Below are positions 1-6,436 of a DNA stretch of 38,287 nt, piece by piece. This DNA is from a virus. Each line of letters starts with the position of its first letter. Position 1 is the first letter of the stretch. The translations under genes were made by a program, and so were the position numbers. The DNA lies in IMG/VR virus record IMGVR_UViG_3300013131_000007, positions 1-38,287 of that record; one strand, given 5' to 3'. The notes beneath the pieces are model-generated. The model made no database searches, was not told the DNA's origin, and saw only the letters and a program-made list of their open reading frames with translations.

Positions 1-123
1 AGATTTGAGAGACAGTTGTTGCAAAATGCGTTACCTACTCCAATGAAGAGCAAGGAATTAAATGAAAAAGGTCTGGAGTATATAGAAATGAAATCTGATT
101 TAATAGCAAAAAGAGCAGCGGCG
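1..123. repeat. Terminal direct repeat, left copy
   Basis: These 123 bases are identical to the last 123 bases of the window. They lie inside one open reading frame, and the frame stays open when the two ends are joined. The simplest reading is an assembly overlap of a circular or circularly permuted genome, not a biological long terminal repeat. This fits headful packaging by a P22-type terminase. Confidence 0.95.
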
Positions 124-1644
124 ATGGGAGAATATCTTGCAAATCACAATGGCTCTTTAGTTGGGTTTGACGATCCGTACAAACAATTATCAAAAGAATT
201 AGATGACAGGTTTAAAAACTCTAACAACTCTCAAAAAAAAAGTACTGACAGCAGCGAAGAGCAGCAGATAAAAGACCTACTCACTAAAATGACCGAACAG
301 GAACCAACTCCTGATGTGGCCGCTAAATCTGGAGAGGAATCCCCAGAAGAAGGCATTGGCCAAAAGGCTCTAAGTTTTGGTAAACAATTCGGGAAAGATA
401 CCATTGACACATTGTCAGGGATAAGTGAAGGCTTGGCAAAGACGTTGACACTTGGACATTACAAGCCTAAAGGCAATACAGAATCTACTGCTTATAAGGC
501 TGGTGAAGTGGTGTCGGATATAGGCCAGCTTATATATGGTGGAGGCCTTGTGAAAGGTGCTACTAAATTAGCTCCGTGGCTTTCTAATATATTAGCCGCC
601 AGTGGAATAAGTGCCGCTCAAAACAAAGACAATAGACTCGGAGGAGCGGCGACCGGAGCGGTAGCTGGAGCTATTGGAGAGGGAGCAGGTGCTGCATTAG
701 GCAAAGGCATGGAATACGCTAGCAAGGGATTGAAGACGCTGAAAGATATGAAGGCCTTAAAGGGCAAGACACCAGCTCAAGCATTGGGAGAGTCATTACA
801 AAGCGAATACAATAAGGTATACGACCCTATATCAGCCAAATACAACGCTATTATAGAGCAAGCTGACAAGGCGGGTGTAAAGATAAAAGTAGAGAACTTA
901 CCAAAAGAGGTGGTATCTGTAGCTAACCCAGAAATTCAGTTAATTAAGGGGGAAAAGGATCATCTAACATTTGGTGATTTAAAAGATATTATCTCAGAAA
1001 TAGAAGGAGAAATTAGAAGTATAGACGCGAAGCTTACTATTGGAAAGTCGTCCTCTGATGTACGAAGGGCAACACACAAAGCGGAGAAACGCGATTTAAA
1101 GGCGGCGCGTGATAAATTAGAGAAGTTCATGGAACAGGTGGTGCCAAAAGAGTTGTTGCAAGATCTGAAGAATACGAATATAGCATTTCGTGAGCAAATC
1201 GTTCCATACAGAAACGCCCCTGGAGTAAGTGATATTGCGGGCGGTACATACAAATATCACAAATCATTACCAACAAAAATCAGAGAAGGCGAGAAAACAA
1301 AACTCGCAAATTTCGTTAATACAAAGCTTACACCAGAGCAAAGGCGCCTAGTAGAACTCGATGAACTAATGCAAAATGCAGATAAACCAGTAACTCAAGG
1401 TAATTTACTGAAAGAGCTGCTCAAGAAAGGAGGGCTTCCACTCGTTGCTGGTGGAATTGGTGGATATCAAACCCACGACCCTACTTGGGCGTTGCTATCT
1501 GCCCTAGCCGCTTACAAAGCTCCTAATGCCGCGAAGTATACATTCGGCAACCTACATAACCTGTTAAAGCGTGGTAAGTCTGACGAATTGTTGTATAAGT
1601 ATCTCCCGTATTTGGCAACAAAGCGTGGATTAGAAGAGGAATAA
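1..1644 (+). CDS. Ejection-type internal virion protein, C-terminal part (gene wraps around the window ends)
   Basis: This is the C-terminal 547 codons of a gene that starts at 37604 and crosses the circular junction, giving about 734 residues in all. The frame has no start codon of its own here with a ribosome binding site. About 170-230 residues into this part there is a glycine/alanine-rich, mildly hydrophobic stretch (LGGAATGAVAGAIGEGAGAA), and a second one lies near 465-500. The rest is charged and helical. Gly/Ala-rich membrane-active segments in long helical proteins are typical of podoviral DNA-ejection proteins such as P22 gp7, gp16 and gp20, and this gene is the last of a block of such proteins. 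No enzymatic motif was recognised. The ejection role is inferred from position and composition. Confidence 0.7.
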   Translation, partial: RFERQLLQNALPTPMKSKELNEKGLEYIEMKSDLIAKRAAAMGEYLANHNGSLVGFDDPYKQLSKELDDRFKNSNNSQKKSTDSSEEQQIKDLLTKMTEQEPTPDVAAKSGEESPEEGIGQKALSFGKQFGKDTIDTLSGISEGLAKTLTLGHYKPKGNTESTAYKAGEVVSDIGQLIYGGGLVKGATKLAPWLSNILAASGISAAQNKDNRLGGAATGAVAGAIGEGAGAALGKGMEYASKGLKTLKDMKALKGKTPAQALGESLQSEYNKVYDPISAKYNAIIEQADKAGVKIKVENLPKEVVSVANPEIQLIKGEKDHLTFGDLKDIISEIEGEIRSIDAKLTIGKSSSDVRRATHKAEKRDLKAARDKLEKFMEQVVPKELLQDLKNTNIAFREQIVPYRNAPGVSDIAGGTYKYHKSLPTKIREGEKTKLANFVNTKLTPEQRRLVELDELMQNADKPVTQGNLLKELLKKGGLPLVAGGIGGYQTHDPTWALLSALAAYKAPNAAKYTFGNLHNLLKRGKSDELLYKYLPYLATKRGLEEE

Positions 1645-1659
1645 AATAAACTTATAAAA

Positions 1660-1703
1660 GCAACTAAAAATCAGTTGCATGATAATGTTATTGATGATAT
1701 ATA
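1660..1703 (+). promoter_or_regulatory. hicA promoter with inverted repeat over the -35
   Basis: A -35 TTGCAT (1675-1680) and a -10 TATATA (1698-1703) are separated by exactly 17 bases. An inverted repeat GCAACT-N7-AGTTGC (1660-1678) overlaps the -35. It could be the site where HicB represses its own operon, or a weak terminator of the ejection gene that ends at 1644, although it has no U-tract. Transcription would start at about 1710, at the hicA ATG itself, so the message may be nearly leaderless. Confidence 0.55.
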
Positions 1704-1709
1704 TTGTAT

Positions 1710-1946
1710 ATGACTCAAAAAGAAAAATTAATAAAAAAGCTTTATACAAAACCCAAAGATTTTACATGGGATGAGTTATGTACCCTTCTAGGGCATCTTG
1801 GATTCAAAGAAATATCTCATAGCAAAACAGGAGGTTCGAGAAGAAAGTTTCATAATAAGCGTATGGATTTAACATTAATTTTTCATAAACCACATCCAAA
1901 AGCAATTTTAAAAAGCTATGTTATAAACCAATTAATTGAAACATAA
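1710..1946 (+). CDS. hicA: HicA-family mRNA interferase toxin
   Basis: The protein has 78 residues, the usual size for HicA toxins, which have a double-stranded-RNA-binding fold and cleave mRNA. It carries the family signatures GGSRRKF, then FHKPHP, then a C-terminal helix beginning LKSYV. An in-frame TTG lies at 1704, but ATG 1710 is preferred. No Shine-Dalgarno sequence precedes either. The antitoxin gene follows after 17 bases in the usual toxin-first order. Both family motifs look complete, so the toxin is probably active. Its likely role is stable maintenance of the phage in its host, or inhibition of competing phages. Confidence 0.85.
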   Translation: MTQKEKLIKKLYTKPKDFTWDELCTLLGHLGFKEISHSKTGGSRRKFHNKRMDLTLIFHKPHPKAILKSYVINQLIET

Positions 1947-1963
1947 AATACTAAGAGTATTGT

Positions 1964-2317
1964 ATGAGAAATTCTAATATATTACAGTATAAAGGATATT
2001 ATGGTTCTGTAAATTTTGACGAAAAGGACACCATACTTTATGGACAAATATTATTTATAGATGATTTGGTGAGTTATGAGGCGTTAGATGTTGCCTCTAT
2101 TGTAAGGCGCTTTAATGAAGCGGTAGACGATTACTTAGATACGTGTCGCGCTTTAGGGAAGTCTCCAAATAAATCATTTACAGGAAGTCTGAACGTAAGA
2201 TTGGGTAAAGAGTTGCATAGGTCTGTAAGTTTGTATGCAAAAATTCACAAATGCTCTATAAATGATGTAATAAAAGATGGGGTAGAAAAGATAGTAGGAA
2301 ATAGAATTAGATATTAA
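1964..2317 (+). CDS. hicB: HicB-family antitoxin
   Basis: The protein has 117 residues. The N-terminal half is the HicB partial RNase-H-like fold (YKGYYGSVNFDEKD, then LYGQILFIDDLVSYEA, then FNEAVDDYLDTCRALGK). The C-terminal part (NVRLGKELHRSVSLYA, then CSINDVIKDGV) is a ribbon-helix-helix-type DNA-binding segment. Antitoxins of this type neutralise HicA by direct binding and repress the operon promoter. It lies 17 bases after hicA and 23 bases before the Panacea gene, so all three are probably co-transcribed from the promoter at 1675. Confidence 0.85.
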   Translation: MRNSNILQYKGYYGSVNFDEKDTILYGQILFIDDLVSYEALDVASIVRRFNEAVDDYLDTCRALGKSPNKSFTGSLNVRLGKELHRSVSLYAKIHKCSINDVIKDGVEKIVGNRIRY

Positions 2318-2340
2318 CGATCTATGAACGGGCAAAGCAT

Positions 2341-2913
2341 ATGACAACAGCATTTGATATAGCTCATTACATAGTGGTTTATTATTCCTCTATTACAAAA
2401 TATAGTGGAGGGAATGACTTGGTAAATACAAAGCTCCAAAAGTTATTATTCTTTGTGCAAGAAGAGGCTTTGGTTAGAACTGGCATGCCAATTTTCCAGG
2501 AAAAAATATACGCATGGAATTACGGGCCAGTGGTTCCAGAGGTATACGAAAAATATGATAAACAATACCGTGGACGCATAATACAACTAAAATTTGTAGG
2601 AGATGAGTATAAAGTAAATATCCTAGATGAAAAAGAGAGGTATATGATTAACAAGGTAATAGTAGAAAAAGGAAAATTCTCTTCGGGTGAATTAAACAGG
2701 CAATTTGATAATGAATGGTGTTATGCATATACAAAAGCAGATCACAATATACAACTAAGAGAGGACAAGGATAATAACGCTCATCTTATAACGCCTTGGG
2801 ATATATTGAAGTATGCAAACTACCGCACTGATTCGGATATCCAGCATTTAATTGATATAAAAAACTCAATAGATGCGCTCCAAAAAAACAAGCGCCCACT
2901 CTCCCTCGATTAA
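2341..2913 (+). CDS. Panacea-domain (SocA/GepA-like, DUF4065) protein
   Basis: The protein has 190 residues. The N-terminal 110 residues match the Panacea/SocA-like pattern: a helical start (FDIAHYIVVYY), then TKLQKLLFFVQ, then a YAWNYGPVVPEVYEKY motif. Panacea proteins act as antitoxins for many unrelated toxins, or as adaptors that deliver proteins to a protease. Here the gene follows a complete hicAB pair with no third toxin beside it. It may be an additional antitoxin against host-encoded toxins or toxin-based phage defence. No clear Shine-Dalgarno sequence is visible, so translation may depend on hicB. Confidence 0.75.
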   Translation: MTTAFDIAHYIVVYYSSITKYSGGNDLVNTKLQKLLFFVQEEALVRTGMPIFQEKIYAWNYGPVVPEVYEKYDKQYRGRIIQLKFVGDEYKVNILDEKERYMINKVIVEKGKFSSGELNRQFDNEWCYAYTKADHNIQLREDKDNNAHLITPWDILKYANYRTDSDIQHLIDIKNSIDALQKNKRPLSLD

Positions 2914-3104
2914 ACACGCGACTTCTCCATCCTACTTCTTAGCCATTTCTTCACCCTTTCCATCCCATTACCATAGCATTGGAAGTGAGTGGCCCTTACC
3001 TTAACCCACTCTTCATATGGTAACCATGAAAGTTGCTTATTAGTCTTTACATTTTTCCTGGTTGAAGTATTTTCTCTCTTCAAATTCGCTTTTTTTGCCA
3101 TCAT
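2910..3104 (-). CDS. Small hypothetical protein
   Basis: This ORF of up to 64 residues overlaps the end of the NrdD-like gene in another frame and the last bases of the Panacea gene. It has no visible ribosome binding site at the upstream ATG. The C-terminal half (SWLPYEEWVKVRATHF, then GMERVKKWLRSRME) has a protein-like amphipathic composition, while the first 20 residues lie inside the conserved NrdD-like frame. The true start may be further in, or the ORF may be spurious. No family was recognised. Confidence 0.3.
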   Translation of the reverse strand: MMAKKANLKRENTSTRKNVKTNKQLSWLPYEEWVKVRATHFQCYGNGMERVKKWLRSRMEKSRV

Positions 3105-3237
3105 TAAAATTACTTACTGGTCTAAAATATCCCATACAGCGAGTCCAAACCTCGCATTTTTGACGTTCTGACTCTTCAAGCTTGCGTCTTTTTTGTATTT
3201 CGTATAGTTGCTTCGCTTTACTCATATTTTTTGCCAT
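3040..3237 (-). CDS. Small NrdD C-terminus-like (glycyl-radical-type) protein
   Basis: The protein has 65 residues from ATG 3237, chosen because GGAGAG lies six bases upstream; other possible starts are 3249 and 3258. A charged helix is followed by CEVWTRCMGYFRPVSNFNDG and then KKSEFEERKYF. This closely resembles the extreme C-terminus of anaerobic ribonucleotide reductase NrdD, where the RVCGY-type motif carries the glycyl radical and nearby cysteines bind zinc. The rest of NrdD is absent, so it cannot be a reductase by itself. It could be a spare radical domain like YfiD/GrcA, or a zinc-binding protein that borrowed the motif. Only two cysteines flank the motif (KC before it, KC at the end). 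Confidence 0.55.
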   Translation of the reverse strand: MAKNMSKAKQLYEIQKRRKLEESERQKCEVWTRCMGYFRPVSNFNDGKKSEFEERKYFNQEKCKD

Positions 3238-3290
3238 TTTACTCTCCATAAAATCCAATTATTTCTCTATTATACATGAGTGTTTAGATA

Positions 3291-3319
3291 TTGCAAGTCC
3301 CGATCTTCCGTTGTATAAT
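3291..3319 (+). promoter_or_regulatory. Sigma70-type promoter for the VRR-NUC gene
   Basis: TTGCAA (3291-3296) and a perfect TATAAT (3314-3319) are separated by 17 bases. The predicted start of transcription is near 3326, upstream of the nuclease gene and divergent from the NrdD-like gene. Confidence 0.65.
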
Positions 3320-3376
3320 TAAGGAAGCTACTTTATGCAGCCTATGCTAAGAAATAGCTGGATTATGGGAGGAGGA

Positions 3377-3748
3377 ATGCGTGCATCGTATAACAGATAC
3401 TACAAACCTACGGAAGCAATGCAGTGTAAGGCGCTTGCAGCCTATCTAAAACTATGGGAGCACACACATCCTGAAAAACGTCTTGTATGGTTTCATGTAC
3501 CCAACGAAGGTAAGCGCAGCGTAATGGCTGGCCGCGAATTAAAATCCATAGGACTAAAAGCTGGTGTAGCAGATTACGTACTGATTTTCCCTAGCAAAAC
3601 AATCTTTGTTGAGGTAAAAAGCGAAAAAGGTACGTTGTCTGCTTCACAAGAAGAGTTTAGGAAAGACGTCGAGTCTAAGGGGTATCGATACGTAGTTGTA
3701 CGCAATATTGACGAGCTGGAGAAAATATTAAATGTGATTGACATTTGA
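3377..3748 (+). CDS. VRR-NUC domain nuclease
   Basis: The protein has 123 residues from ATG 3377, chosen because GGGAGGAGG lies directly before it; an in-frame ATG at 3335 has no such site and would leave a leader of only about nine bases. The single domain is the virus-type replication-repair nuclease of the PD-(D/E)XK superfamily. It has an N-terminal acidic residue in PTE (about 13), Asp66 in GVADY and the E-V-K triad at 79-81. Such stand-alone proteins cut structured DNA and are common in phages. The -35 of the next promoter lies just before its stop codon. Confidence 0.8.
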   Translation: MRASYNRYYKPTEAMQCKALAAYLKLWEHTHPEKRLVWFHVPNEGKRSVMAGRELKSIGLKAGVADYVLIFPSKTIFVEVKSEKGTLSASQEEFRKDVESKGYRYVVVRNIDELEKILNVIDI

Positions 3749-3785
3749 GCAGAGGACCGATATAAAACAGGCACAACAATTGTGC
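3738..3785 (+). promoter_or_regulatory. Near-consensus promoter with operator for the HigA-like gene
   Basis: TTGACA (3738-3743) and TATAAA (3761-3766) are separated by 17 bases, the best-scoring promoter by eye in the window. An inverted repeat GCACAA-CAA-TTGTGC (3771-3785) lies just after the -10, over the predicted start of transcription, where a bound repressor would block initiation. The arrangement is typical of an autoregulated antitoxin or repressor gene. Confidence 0.65.
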
Positions 3786-3807
3786 AATTTGTTAAATGAG
3801 GCCAATT

Positions 3808-4017
3808 ATGGAACTAATAAATTTTAGAGATTACCATTTAGAGAAACTAAAAAGCATAGAAGAATCTACTATGTATCTAAAAATCATCCTAGAAGAGTTC
3901 CAGAAGAATCAAGATTCAAGAACTTTCTTACTAGGTTTGAGAGATATAGCAGAGGCACAAGGAGTAACTACGGTTCACCTTCCTAATGCTGCTGCATCAG
4001 CTGCTAAAAGCTGTTAG
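3808..4017 (+). CDS. HigA-like antitoxin, short C-terminus
   Basis: The protein has 69 residues from ATG 3808, chosen because GAGG lies six bases upstream; the in-frame ATG at 3796 has no such site. The first 50 residues follow the pattern of addiction-module antidote proteins of the HigA/prophage type (FRDYHLEKLKSIEESTMYLK, then FLLGLRDIAEAQG). Full-length members run to about 95 residues and end in a recognition helix. This one ends in a low-complexity NAAASAAKSC and lacks that helix. No frameshift that restores the missing part is visible in the following 70 bases. No HigB-like toxin lies beside it. It may still bind the operator at 3771 as a partial domain, or be a decayed gene. Confidence 0.6.
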   Translation: MELINFRDYHLEKLKSIEESTMYLKIILEEFQKNQDSRTFLLGLRDIAEAQGVTTVHLPNAAASAAKSC

Positions 4018-4025
4018 TTTCTTAT
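3998..4025 (+). terminator. Possible weak terminator
   Basis: A short hairpin CAGCT-N6-AGCTG (3998-4013) is followed by a T-rich stretch. It overlaps the stop codon of the HigA-like gene and sits at the convergent junction with the leftward operon. A five-base-pair stem is weak, so this is tentative. The 76 bases from 4018 to 4093 hold nothing else that I recognise. Confidence 0.25.
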
Positions 4026-4093
4026 TGTCCCAATGTATCGTCATAGGTGGCTTGTACGGTTGAGGAGTTGGAGAGGTTGCTCACGAAAATCCA

Positions 4094-4432
4094 TTAATCG
4101 TCATCTCTTTTCTTCTTAAAGATATAACAAGCACCAAGAAGACCAAAGATAAGTACAACCCATCCTATTAGTAATACACTGTTTAAATCAAGCGAATTAA
4201 GAATACAAACCAACCTCTCCAGAAAGCCAATAATCCCGTCACATTCATAAATATTACATACGAAATACCAGGTTAACAACCCGCTAAATATCATGGATAA
4301 CACTAAGCTACGCCATTTCAATAGCACTATTTGCACATGGTCTACTAATTCGATGCGTTTCTGCCTTTTGTATAGAATGTCATAATCCTCTTGGTTAAAA
4401 AGGTCACGCTCATTCATCTCGTTATATGTCAT
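4094..4432 (-). CDS. Membrane protein with two predicted TM segments
   Basis: The protein has about 112 residues from ATG 4432, which overlaps the end of the upstream peptidase gene; an in-frame TTG lies at 4444 and another ATG at 4417. A charged N-terminal helix of about 45 residues is followed by two hydrophobic segments (SLVLSMIFSGLLTWYFV and VLLIGWVVLIFGLLGACYIF) and a KKKRDDD tail. The overlap suggests translational coupling with the ImmA-like peptidase. The family is not recognised. It could be a membrane target or anchor for the peptidase, a superinfection-exclusion factor or a holin. Confidence 0.6.
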   Translation of the reverse strand: MTYNEMNERDLFNQEDYDILYKRQKRIELVDHVQIVLLKWRSLVLSMIFSGLLTWYFVCNIYECDGIIGFLERLVCILNSLDLNSVLLIGWVVLIFGLLGACYIFKKKRDDD

Positions 4433-4949
4433 ATGCCAATCCAAAACTAATCAACCTTCTATATATAGCCTCTTCTGACACCAAAAAAAACCTCGACAAA
4501 TTATCTAATATTTCCTTTGTTTTTTGATATTTACTCGTTAATTCTTTATACTTATCTAAAAAATAGATCTCTGGCATCAGCAACTCAGCGGCAAAGTTAT
4601 TTGCCTCCTGTTCTCTTTCCATTTCACTTTTATCATATTGCTTATAACTACGCTCTAATATTCCACCACATGAATCAATTATGCTTCTGTGTATACAATA
4701 ATGCCCCAACTCATGAGCATAGGTAAACCTACGCCTTGATGGGGAATGAAATTTATTAGCTACGATATTATAGCCTTTGGCATCCTTGTATATTTTTCCG
4801 CTTATGTTGCTATCCATAGCGACAAAGTCATCGCGAATACCTAATAAAGTGCATATTTTACCCACTGGCACTGGGAAGACATTATCCAATATCTCCAATT
4901 CCCTGCAATTAAAGTCGTTTCTTAGTTTCTTTAGTGATTCGTTTTTCAT
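4422..4949 (-). CDS. ImmA/IrrE-family zinc metallopeptidase
   Basis: The protein has 175 residues from ATG 4949, preferred over the in-frame TTG at 4961 because the upstream gene stops five bases before it. The zinc-binding motif HELGH is at 79-83, and the third ligand is probably Glu115 in EANNFAAELLMP. Members of this family cleave phage or ICE repressors, such as ImmA acting on ImmR, or act within toxin-antitoxin systems. No classical CI-like repressor is visible beside it. The genes on both sides encode small membrane proteins, which suggests a three-gene unit with a membrane component. Confidence 0.8.
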   Translation of the reverse strand: MKNESLKKLRNDFNCRELEILDNVFPVPVGKICTLLGIRDDFVAMDSNISGKIYKDAKGYNIVANKFHSPSRRRFTYAHELGHYCIHRSIIDSCGGILERSYKQYDKSEMEREQEANNFAAELLMPEIYFLDKYKELTSKYQKTKEILDNLSRFFLVSEEAIYRRLISFGLAYDI

Positions 4950-4954
4950 ACAAT

Positions 4955-5248
4955 TTAACAAAAATAACGTATTAATTCAACTGCTGCCCAAACAACTAGG
5001 ACACACAAACCTCCACTGAAAAAGTAAAACTTTGGTGTACAAATATCTGAAAATTTCATGTAATACCTATCATTTATTTCTTTGTGCAGATCTCTAAGCC
5101 ATTCTATAGTGCGATCTTTAAGGTCTGCTAACGTAGCAAGTCTCTCAATCTCTACTTTTAGACTTTTTATTTTTATTTTATCAGCTTCTGTATCAAGTTT
5201 TTGCTTCATTGTCTCATAATCCGCCATACGCTCGCCTGTCTTGTTCAT
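4955..5248 (-). CDS. Coiled-coil protein with a C-terminal membrane anchor
   Basis: The protein has 97 residues from ATG 5248, or 90 from ATG 5227, which has the better upstream AGGCGAG. Residues 10-65 form a charged coiled coil, and the last 25 are hydrophobic (FYFFSGGLCVLVVWAAVELI). It is the first gene of a three-gene leftward group with the ImmA-like peptidase and another membrane protein. A TACAAT-like -10 lies just before ATG 5248, but no good -35 is visible. The family is unknown. Confidence 0.55.
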   Translation of the reverse strand: MNKTGERMADYETMKQKLDTEADKIKIKSLKVEIERLATLADLKDRTIEWLRDLHKEINDRYYMKFSDICTPKFYFFSGGLCVLVVWAAVELIRYFC

Positions 5249-5279
5249 ATATTGTATATCTTATCCTGGCCCCCGAAAA

Positions 5280-5316
5280 CAGCCACTACCCATCGAGAAA
5301 AGCAGTGGCTATTCCA
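5280..5316 (-). terminator. Terminator after the outer-membrane barrel gene
   Basis: Read on the minus strand, AGCCACT (5310-5304) and AGTGGCT (5287-5281) form a perfect 7-bp stem with a 16-base loop, followed by GTTTTC. The U-tract is short, so termination may be partial. It separates the barrel gene from the ImmA group. Confidence 0.55.
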
Positions 5317-5322
5317 TTCTAA

Positions 5323-6108
5323 TTAAAATACAAAGCGAACACCTGCTGTTACTGTGTGTCTGTATAGGTCGCCTGTTTTTATAGCGGTATTATGCTGAAT
5401 ACCTTCTGGTAGCTTGTAGTTTTCTTTTGTCACGTCTTTTTCTGCAGTTGCGCCAATGTTAGCAAATCTGTAACCCAAGTCCAAATAGAAACAGTCATCC
5501 AGTTTAAATGCTACACCGCCACCAACGTTCCATAAGAGATTATACTTACTACTATCTAGTGTTGCTTTTACTTTCTTGGTATTATCAGGATTAGATATAT
5601 CGGCATCAATCTTGAGAGATGTCTTGCCAAATCCAGCACCTACCATAAAATATGGAGTAACAGCGCTATTTGCATTTATATCATAATACGCATTAGCCAA
5701 AACTCCAAAAGAAGAAAGCTTAGTATTCCCTGCCACATTCACCTTTTCCATCGCTTCGCTATCTTTTCCTTTGGAGGAAAAATAATTAAGAGTTAAATCG
5801 GCCCTTGCTTGGTCACTAATATTGTATCCTATTCCAAGTGTATATGCACCGAATCCTCTTGGCATTTTACCTTCTGTGGTTATAGTAGAATCTAGACTAG
5901 CAATGGTATAAGGGGAGATGATTTTTTCTAGCTCAGCTTTATTCTTCTCTGTAACACCAGTTACTTTGTTTGTTGATGTTGTTTTAAGAGCGGTAAAACC
6001 AACGTTATACCCAGCAGATCCTGTGATATATATCTTGCCTTGCTCTGCTGCGAAAGCCTGAGTAGATAATACACCAGCCAACACAGTCGTAATTAATAAT
6101 TTTTTCAT
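5323..6108 (-). CDS. Outer-membrane beta-barrel protein (OmpA-like / Adr-like surface protein)
   Basis: The protein has 261 residues from ATG 6108, with AAGGAT upstream. A signal peptide (residues 1-20, MKKLLITTVLAGVLSTQAFA) precedes the mature AEQG. Alternating amphipathic strands follow (KIYITGSAGYNVG, FGAYTLGIGYNI, ARADLTLNYFSS, TPYFMVGAGFGKTSL, LLWNVGGGVAFKL, FYLDLGYRFANIG). The protein ends in TVTAGVRFVF, whose terminal Phe is the usual Bam-complex signal. It looks like an eight-stranded barrel of the OMP_b-brl/opacity type, as in the rickettsial adhesins Adr1/Adr2. No virion function is expected. It probably changes the host surface, through adhesion, receptor masking or superinfection exclusion, as Lom of phage lambda does. 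It is last in the leftward arm, with its own leader and terminator. Confidence 0.85.
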   Translation of the reverse strand: MKKLLITTVLAGVLSTQAFAAEQGKIYITGSAGYNVGFTALKTTSTNKVTGVTEKNKAELEKIISPYTIASLDSTITTEGKMPRGFGAYTLGIGYNISDQARADLTLNYFSSKGKDSEAMEKVNVAGNTKLSSFGVLANAYYDINANSAVTPYFMVGAGFGKTSLKIDADISNPDNTKKVKATLDSSKYNLLWNVGGGVAFKLDDCFYLDLGYRFANIGATAEKDVTKENYKLPEGIQHNTAIKTGDLYRHTVTAGVRFVF

Positions 6109-6211
6109 AAATTTATCCTTAATTAAGTTTATATTATGCTATTAGATAGCGGGCTTATTTTAACCCAAGAAAATACATACAGAACAACTTTTTGCGATTT
6201 GTAAGTTAAAT
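6109..6211 (-). promoter_or_regulatory. Leader of the barrel gene with two inverted repeats
   Basis: This 103-base gap holds GCTAT-TAG-ATAGC (6138-6150) and an imperfect GGG(N)T...A(N)CCC repeat (6151-6166) just upstream of the barrel gene. No convincing -35/-10 pair is visible. An AT-rich TTAAAAT on the minus strand near 6160 could serve as a -10. The repeats suggest separate control of the surface protein from the early operon. Confidence 0.3.
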
Positions 6212-6436
6212 TTATTGATCTGTGACTTTTTTGCTACACATTTTCGCTTTCTCTCTCATAGTTTTGGCTTTTAAACTCATTCCAAGCTTCTCGTATAGCT
6301 CTGCTGCTATAGTATAGAGCTCCATACTCTCCATACGTTTAGCCTGTTGTAACCAGATTTGCAGCTCAGGAGAGCATCGTTTACTTTCTTCGATGCTTCG
6401 CTTCCTATCTTCTTTCCACTTTTGCATCATTGCCAT
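6212..6436 (-). CDS. Hypothetical protein, basic helical
   Basis: The protein has 74 residues. The start ATG 6436 lies inside the last codons of the upstream gene, with AAGGAC five bases before it. It is rich in Lys, Met and Glu. The central part (LYTIAAELYEKLGMSLKAKT) looks like a single helical-hairpin, TPR-like unit. No family was recognised. It is the last small gene before the barrel gene. Confidence 0.6.
   Translation of the reverse strand: MAMMQKWKEDRKRSIEESKRCSPELQIWLQQAKRMESMELYTIAAELYEKLGMSLKAKTMREKAKMCSKKVTDQ

Noticed and set aside
1-123. Biological long terminal repeat at the window ends
   Set aside because: The repeat is short and lies in mid-gene with an open frame through the join, which is what an assembly overlap of a circle looks like.
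2989-3171. 60-codon plus-strand frame opposite the NrdD-like gene
   Set aside because: The opposite strand carries the conserved NrdD-like motif. This frame is hydrophobic shadow sequence.
4018-4093. Frameshift that would restore the missing end of the HigA-like protein
   Set aside because: Both other frames hit stop codons within a few codons of the conserved part, and no HTH-like sequence follows.
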